From assembly GCA_038199375.1 (NCBI GenBank), contig JBBPZA010000009.1:1-61012 (forward strand): 61,012 bases of DNA, written 5' to 3'. The translations under genes and the position numbers were made by a program. Of this stretch, positions 57,849 to 61,012 are shown one piece after another. Under the pieces are notes generated by a model, which searched no databases, was not told the DNA's origin, and saw only the letters and a list, made by a program, of their open reading frames with translations. Positions within the stretch are counted from its first letter, which is position 1, and each line of letters starts with the position of its first letter. This DNA comes from JBBPZA01 sp038199375 (lineage in GTDB: Bacteria > Actinomycetota > Thermoleophilia > Solirubrobacterales > Solirubrobacteraceae).

Positions 57849-59245
57849 TCCCCTCGCTGCGTGATCGCTGGCGCGCCCTCGAGCTCGCCACCCGCCCCGT
57901 CCACCCCGCCACCGAGGCCGTCCTCGAGCAGCGCTGGGCGCAGCTTCCGGCCCACGTCAAGACCGAGAACCAGTGCCTGGGCCGCCGCACCAACGGGTGC
58001 GAGGGGACCCACGGCGTCTTTCCGCGCTGCAACCTCGCGTGCACGCCGTGCTATCACGCCAAGGAGGCCAACCGCGTGCGCACCGACGGGGCGCACACCG
58101 TCGCCGAGGTCGACCGCCAGATGGCCTACCTGCGCGAGCGCCGCGGGCCCGGCCAGTACGCCCAGCTCATCGGCGGCGAGGTCACCCTGCTCGAGCCCGA
58201 CGACCACGCGGCCGCCCTGCTGGCGATGCGCCGCCACGCGCGAAAGCCGATGAGCCTGTCCCACGGGGACTTCGACTACGACTACCTCGAGCGCATCGTC
58301 CTCGATCCCGAGACCGGCGAGCGGCGCTTGGATCAGCTCTCCTTCGCCGGGCACTTCGACTCGATGATGTACGGGCGGCGCGGGATCAAGCGGGCGCGCT
58401 CGGAGCGCGAGCTGCACCCCTACCGCCAGCGCTTCTGCGAGATGTTCGCCCGCCTGGAGCGAGAGCACGGAGTCAAGAGCTACCTCGCGCACAACATGAC
58501 GGTGACGCCGGCCAACATCGACCAGGTGGCCGACGTGATCGGCGACTGCCGCGACATGGGCTTCCGGATGTTCTCCTTCCAGCCCGCCGCCTTCATCGGC
58601 AACACGAACCGCTGGAAGCACGCCTACCGGGAGTTCTCGGGGGACGAGGTGTGGAAGGAGATCCAGCGCGGCGCAGGCGGACACCTGCCGTGGCACGCCC
58701 TCCAGATCGGCGATCCCCGCTGCAACCGGACCGCCTACGGCGTCTACGTCGGCGATCGCTACCTGCCGCTGCTCGACGACCGCGACGCCGCCGACATGCG
58801 CGTGCGCGACGCCTTCTTCGAGACGTTCGGCGGCATGGACTTCGCGGCTCCCCACCTGGTTGCGCGCCTGGCCCGCGCCTTCGCCGGGCATCCGCACGGG
58901 CTCGGGCTGGGCGCCGACTGGGCGCGGCGCTTCGTGGCCCGGGCCGGCCTGGTCAACCTCGTGCGCCACGGCGCGCGACCGATCACCTTCGTCATGCACT
59001 CCTTCATGGACGCACGCTACGTCAAGCCGGCGTGGGAGCGAATCAAGCGCGGCGAGGCGCCGCCGACCGACGACGCCGACGTCCGCGAAGCCCAGGAGCG
59101 CCTGCTCTCCTGCTCCTACGCTATGGCCCACCCCGAGTCCGACGAGCTCGTCCCCGCCTGTGCGCAGCACTCGGTCCTCGATCCCCTGGAGAACCTCGAG
59201 CTGGCCAAGCTGCTGCCGATCGAGCAGGTCGCCGCGCCGGCCTGA
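57845..59245 (+). CDS. Radical SAM enzyme of unknown specificity
   Basis: 466 residues. The cluster motif is Cys62-x3-Cys66-x2-Cys69 (PRCNLACTPCYHAKEAN), preceded by NQCLGRRTNGCEG whose two cysteines may help. LIGGEVTLLEPDDHA is the GGE strand and YLAHNMTVTPANIDQVADVI a later SAM-binding strand. The C-terminal 150 residues include RCNRTAYGVYVGDRYLPL, ITFVMHSFMDA and LLSCSYAMAHPESDELVPAC, the last with two cysteines that could hold an auxiliary cluster or act on substrate. ATGA-coupled to the flavoprotein. The family function is not known to me. Confidence 0.87.
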   Translation: MIPSLRDRWRALELATRPVHPATEAVLEQRWAQLPAHVKTENQCLGRRTNGCEGTHGVFPRCNLACTPCYHAKEANRVRTDGAHTVAEVDRQMAYLRERRGPGQYAQLIGGEVTLLEPDDHAAALLAMRRHARKPMSLSHGDFDYDYLERIVLDPETGERRLDQLSFAGHFDSMMYGRRGIKRARSERELHPYRQRFCEMFARLEREHGVKSYLAHNMTVTPANIDQVADVIGDCRDMGFRMFSFQPAAFIGNTNRWKHAYREFSGDEVWKEIQRGAGGHLPWHALQIGDPRCNRTAYGVYVGDRYLPLLDDRDAADMRVRDAFFETFGGMDFAAPHLVARLARAFAGHPHGLGLGADWARRFVARAGLVNLVRHGARPITFVMHSFMDARYVKPAWERIKRGEAPPTDDADVREAQERLLSCSYAMAHPESDELVPACAQHSVLDPLENLELAKLLPIEQVAAPA

Positions 59246-59271
59246 GAGCGGCCAGTGACCAGTGGTATCAT

Positions 59272-59546
59272 GTGGTCACTTTGACGCCTCGGATGGGGAT
59301 CAGGGAGCTTCGCGACAGTCTCACTGTCGCGCTGCGACGCGTGCGGGCCGGCGAGACGATCGAGGTGACCCATCACGGAGAGCCGGTCGCGGTACTCGCA
59401 CCGCTTCCTCCCGACCGCATCGGCCGCCTCGTGGCCGCCGGGGACATCACCCGGGGGGGACGCTGGAGCGTCCATTGCGGCGCTTCGAAGTGATCGGCGA
59501 GCTGAGCGCGAGCCAGGCGATCCAGGACGACCGCGCTGAGCGCTGA
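59272..59546 (+). pseudogene. VapB/Phd-type antitoxin, frameshifted at a G7 run
   Basis: From a GTG/TTG start (59272 or 59281) the frame reads MGIRELRDSLTVALRRVRAG, then IEVTHHGEPVAVLAPL, a standard Phd/YefM-type antitoxin N-terminus. At a run of seven G (59453-59459) the original frame goes to WSVHCGASK-stop, whereas the -1 frame continues FEVIGELSASQAIQDDRAER-stop, the expected antitoxin C-terminus that leads into the toxin gene. Either the gene is broken, or it is expressed by slippage. Confidence 0.7.
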
Positions 59547-59830
59547 GGCGCGGCTTCTCTACGCGGACTCCTCCGCGCTGGTCAAGCTCGTCATCGAGGA
59601 GTCCGAGAGCGCCGCGCTCGAGCGTCACCTTGACGGCGGGCCGGTCCTCGCCACAAGCCGCATCGCGCTCGCCGAGGTGCCCCGCGCGACGGCGCTCGCC
59701 AATCCCGCCCCCGAAGCCTTGGAAGAGGTCGAGCGGCTGCTCGCCTCCTGCCTGCTGATCGACGTGAGCGATGGGCTGCTCCGCGCCGCTGCCCGCCTCA
59801 CCTCACCTCACCTCACCTTACGCGATCGAT
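59536..59830 (+). pseudogene. Truncated VapC (PIN-domain) toxin
   Basis: Overlaps the end of the antitoxin. LLYADSSALVKLVIEESESA has the first PIN Asp, ALAEVPRA the Glu, and ALEEVERLLASCLLIDVS the middle helix. The second half (D-A-I-H-L and the last Asp) is missing; after five copies of cctca the frame runs into the 3' end of the convergent sigma-factor gene. No ATG, GTG or TTG precedes the conserved start; a CTG at 59536 would fit. Toxin activity is unlikely. Confidence 0.7.
59796..59820. repeat. Pentanucleotide repeat (cctca)5
   Basis: Four exact units and one cctta, at the point where the VapC homology stops. Possibly the scar or cause of the deletion that removed the end of vapC. Confidence 0.8.
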
Positions 59831-59840
59831 CGGTGCGCCC

Positions 59841-60779
59841 CTACGCCTTGCGTTGCTGTGCGCGTTCGATCATCGCCGTGAGGCCACTCACCGGTCCCAG
59901 GTGGGCGAGCTTGTCGGGGTTGACCACCGAGCGGATCGACTGAACCCGGTCCTCGGCGATGCTGAGTGACCAGACGCCGATCAGGCCGCCGTCGGTGTCC
60001 GTGATCACCGCGCCGGGCTGACCGTTGACCTCGGCGCGCCGAACCTCGACGCCGCCGGAGCGACGGCCGATCTTCATCCAGCTTGCGAGCGTCTGAGCCA
60101 CCCGTCGCCTGCCATACAGGGCGCGGGCAAGCGCAGGCGCCCGGCCACCGCCGTCGCCGTGCAGCGCGACATCCTCGGCGAGCAGGGACTCGAGCGTCTC
60201 GAGATCGCCCTCGCGGGCGGCGGCGAAGAAGCGCTCCGCCAGCTCCTCGCGGCGCCGCTCAGACGCCTCGTACCGCGGCCTCCGGTCGTCCACATGCCGA
60301 CGCGCGCGCGTGGCGATCTGGCGCGTTGCCGCCTCGCTCTTGCCGACGATCGCGGCGATCCGGGCGTACGGGTAGTCGAACACGTCGCGCAAGAGGAACA
60401 CCGCGCGCTGCTCGGGCGAGAGACCCTCCAAGACGACGAGGAAGGCGAGCGACAGGGAGTCGGCAATCTCGGCGTGCCGAGCCGGGTCTTCCCCGCTCGA
60501 TGTGATGAGCGGCTCGGGCAGCCACTCGCCGACGTAGGTTTCGCGGCGAACGCGAGCTGAGCGCAGCTCGTCGATCGCCAGCCGGGTGACTACGGTCGAC
60601 AGGTAGGCGCTGGGGGACTCGAGCCGCGAACCCTCCTCGAGCGCCCGATGGAGGCGCAGGAGGCCCTCCTGGACGAGATCCTCCGCCTCGCTCGCACTAC
60701 CCAGCATGCGGTAGGCGATCGCGAAGGCGCCGGGCCTCAGCTCCTCGTAGAGCCCCTGTGCTGCCACGGCTAGCCCCAT
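59841..60779 (-). CDS. ECF41-family sigma factor (SigJ-like)
   Basis: 312 residues. Region 2: FAIAYRMLGSASEAEDLVQE; region 4: LSPEQRAVFLLRDVFDYPYA. The C-terminal SnoaL-like domain (about 205-312) and the three marks of ECF41 factors are present: the linker GEWLPEP, DGGG (HGDGGGRA) and NPDKL near the end. In this family the extension replaces a separate anti-sigma factor and controls activity. Its 3' end abuts the truncated vapC gene. Confidence 0.93.
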   Translation of the reverse strand: MGLAVAAQGLYEELRPGAFAIAYRMLGSASEAEDLVQEGLLRLHRALEEGSRLESPSAYLSTVVTRLAIDELRSARVRRETYVGEWLPEPLITSSGEDPARHAEIADSLSLAFLVVLEGLSPEQRAVFLLRDVFDYPYARIAAIVGKSEAATRQIATRARRHVDDRRPRYEASERRREELAERFFAAAREGDLETLESLLAEDVALHGDGGGRAPALARALYGRRRVAQTLASWMKIGRRSGGVEVRRAEVNGQPGAVITDTDGGLIGVWSLSIAEDRVQSIRSVVNPDKLAHLGPVSGLTAMIERAQQRKA

Positions 60780-60935
60780 TTTCCGCAGCTGAGCGCGGGT
60801 AGTGGTGCGCGTTTGCGTGTTGGGCTCGGGGTTTGCGGCGTGTTGTGGCGGCTGGGGGTCGGTCCCTGTTGTGGCAACTCGGGCTGTAGGGGTGGGTGCC
60901 TGTCCGTCCGATGGGTGCTCTAGGGTTGTGGCAAC
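60780..60935 (+). other. Probable left end of an insertion sequence
   Basis: T/G-rich sequence unlike its surroundings, with repeated gttgtggc (near 60842, 60869 and 60926) before the transposase start. One of these probably marks the IS terminus, but the right end is outside the window. Confidence 0.35.
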
Positions 60936-61012
60936 ATGTTCGTCAAGGAGACCACGGTTCGGCGGGGGTCTCGCGCGTATACGTACCTTCAGATGGTGGA
61001 GGGATATCGCGA
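60936..61012 (+). CDS. IS1634-like transposase, 5' part (runs off the window)
   Basis: 25 codons are visible: MFVKETTVRRGSRAYTYLQM, then VEGYR. This is the characteristic N-terminus of IS1634-family (IS4 superfamily) transposases, V(R/K)..Y.YL.LVEGYR. The catalytic part lies beyond the window. Different family from the transposase at 9.1-10.2 kb. Confidence 0.7.
   Translation, partial: MFVKETTVRRGSRAYTYLQMVEGYR

Overview
The window is GC-rich chromosomal DNA with dense, often overlapping genes and many GTG/TTG starts. It comes from an actinobacterium, and gene content (SelD, a CsrA homologue, ECF sigma factors with C-terminal extensions, DivIC, a glmU-prs-rplY-pth-mfd-mazG-eno-divIC-ppx style backbone) makes a Thermoleophilia/Solirubrobacterales-type organism likely. 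That placement is inference; no rRNA is present to confirm it.

Backbone. Read right to left, glmU, prs, rplY (L25/Ctc), pth, mfd, a PrsA/SurA-like lipoprotein, mazG, eno, a DivIC-like gene and ppx keep the order familiar from actinobacterial genomes. The block is stretched over about 49 kb by lineage-specific insertions: a GH2 hydrolase, tandem secreted paralogues, a disaccharide-phosphorylase operon (GH65, beta-phosphoglucomutase, YbdK), selD, and a 13.4-kb integrated element.

Integrated element (5,574-19,030). An intact tRNA-Leu(UAA) at the left and a 53-bp copy of its 3' part at the right (one mismatch) frame an element carrying a tyrosine integrase next to the right end, an excisionase-like HTH protein, a RepA-like ATPase with a zinc-finger companion, and a terminase-small-subunit-like protein. 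Its cargo comprises a Panacea-domain antitoxin/toxin pair, a second antitoxin/PIN-like pair, an IS-type transposase, a protein with five tandem zinc-finger modules, and a secreted lipoprotein pair. No conjugative translocase is visible. A perfect 21-bp inverted repeat brackets a 2.8-kb subsegment holding the transposase and the second toxin-antitoxin pair.

Right part (52-61 kb). A GT2 glycosyltransferase and a nucleoside phosphorylase are followed by a 1-kb graveyard of broken genes (EAL-CBS, MerR/TipAS, cupin, SnoaL-like). Next is a compact divergent cluster that may be an undescribed pathway: a metallophosphatase-like/radical-SAM fusion facing an FAD oxidoreductase translationally coupled to a second radical SAM enzyme. 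A decayed vapBC pair, an ECF41 (SigJ-type) sigma factor and the start of a second transposase close the window.

General features. Several genes have a TANNNT -10 box only 6-8 nt before the start codon, which suggests leaderless mRNAs. A few genes lack any AUG/GUG/UUG start and seem to begin at AUC or CUG. Pseudogene fragments are unusually easy to find (at least ten), so the region has been actively remodelled.
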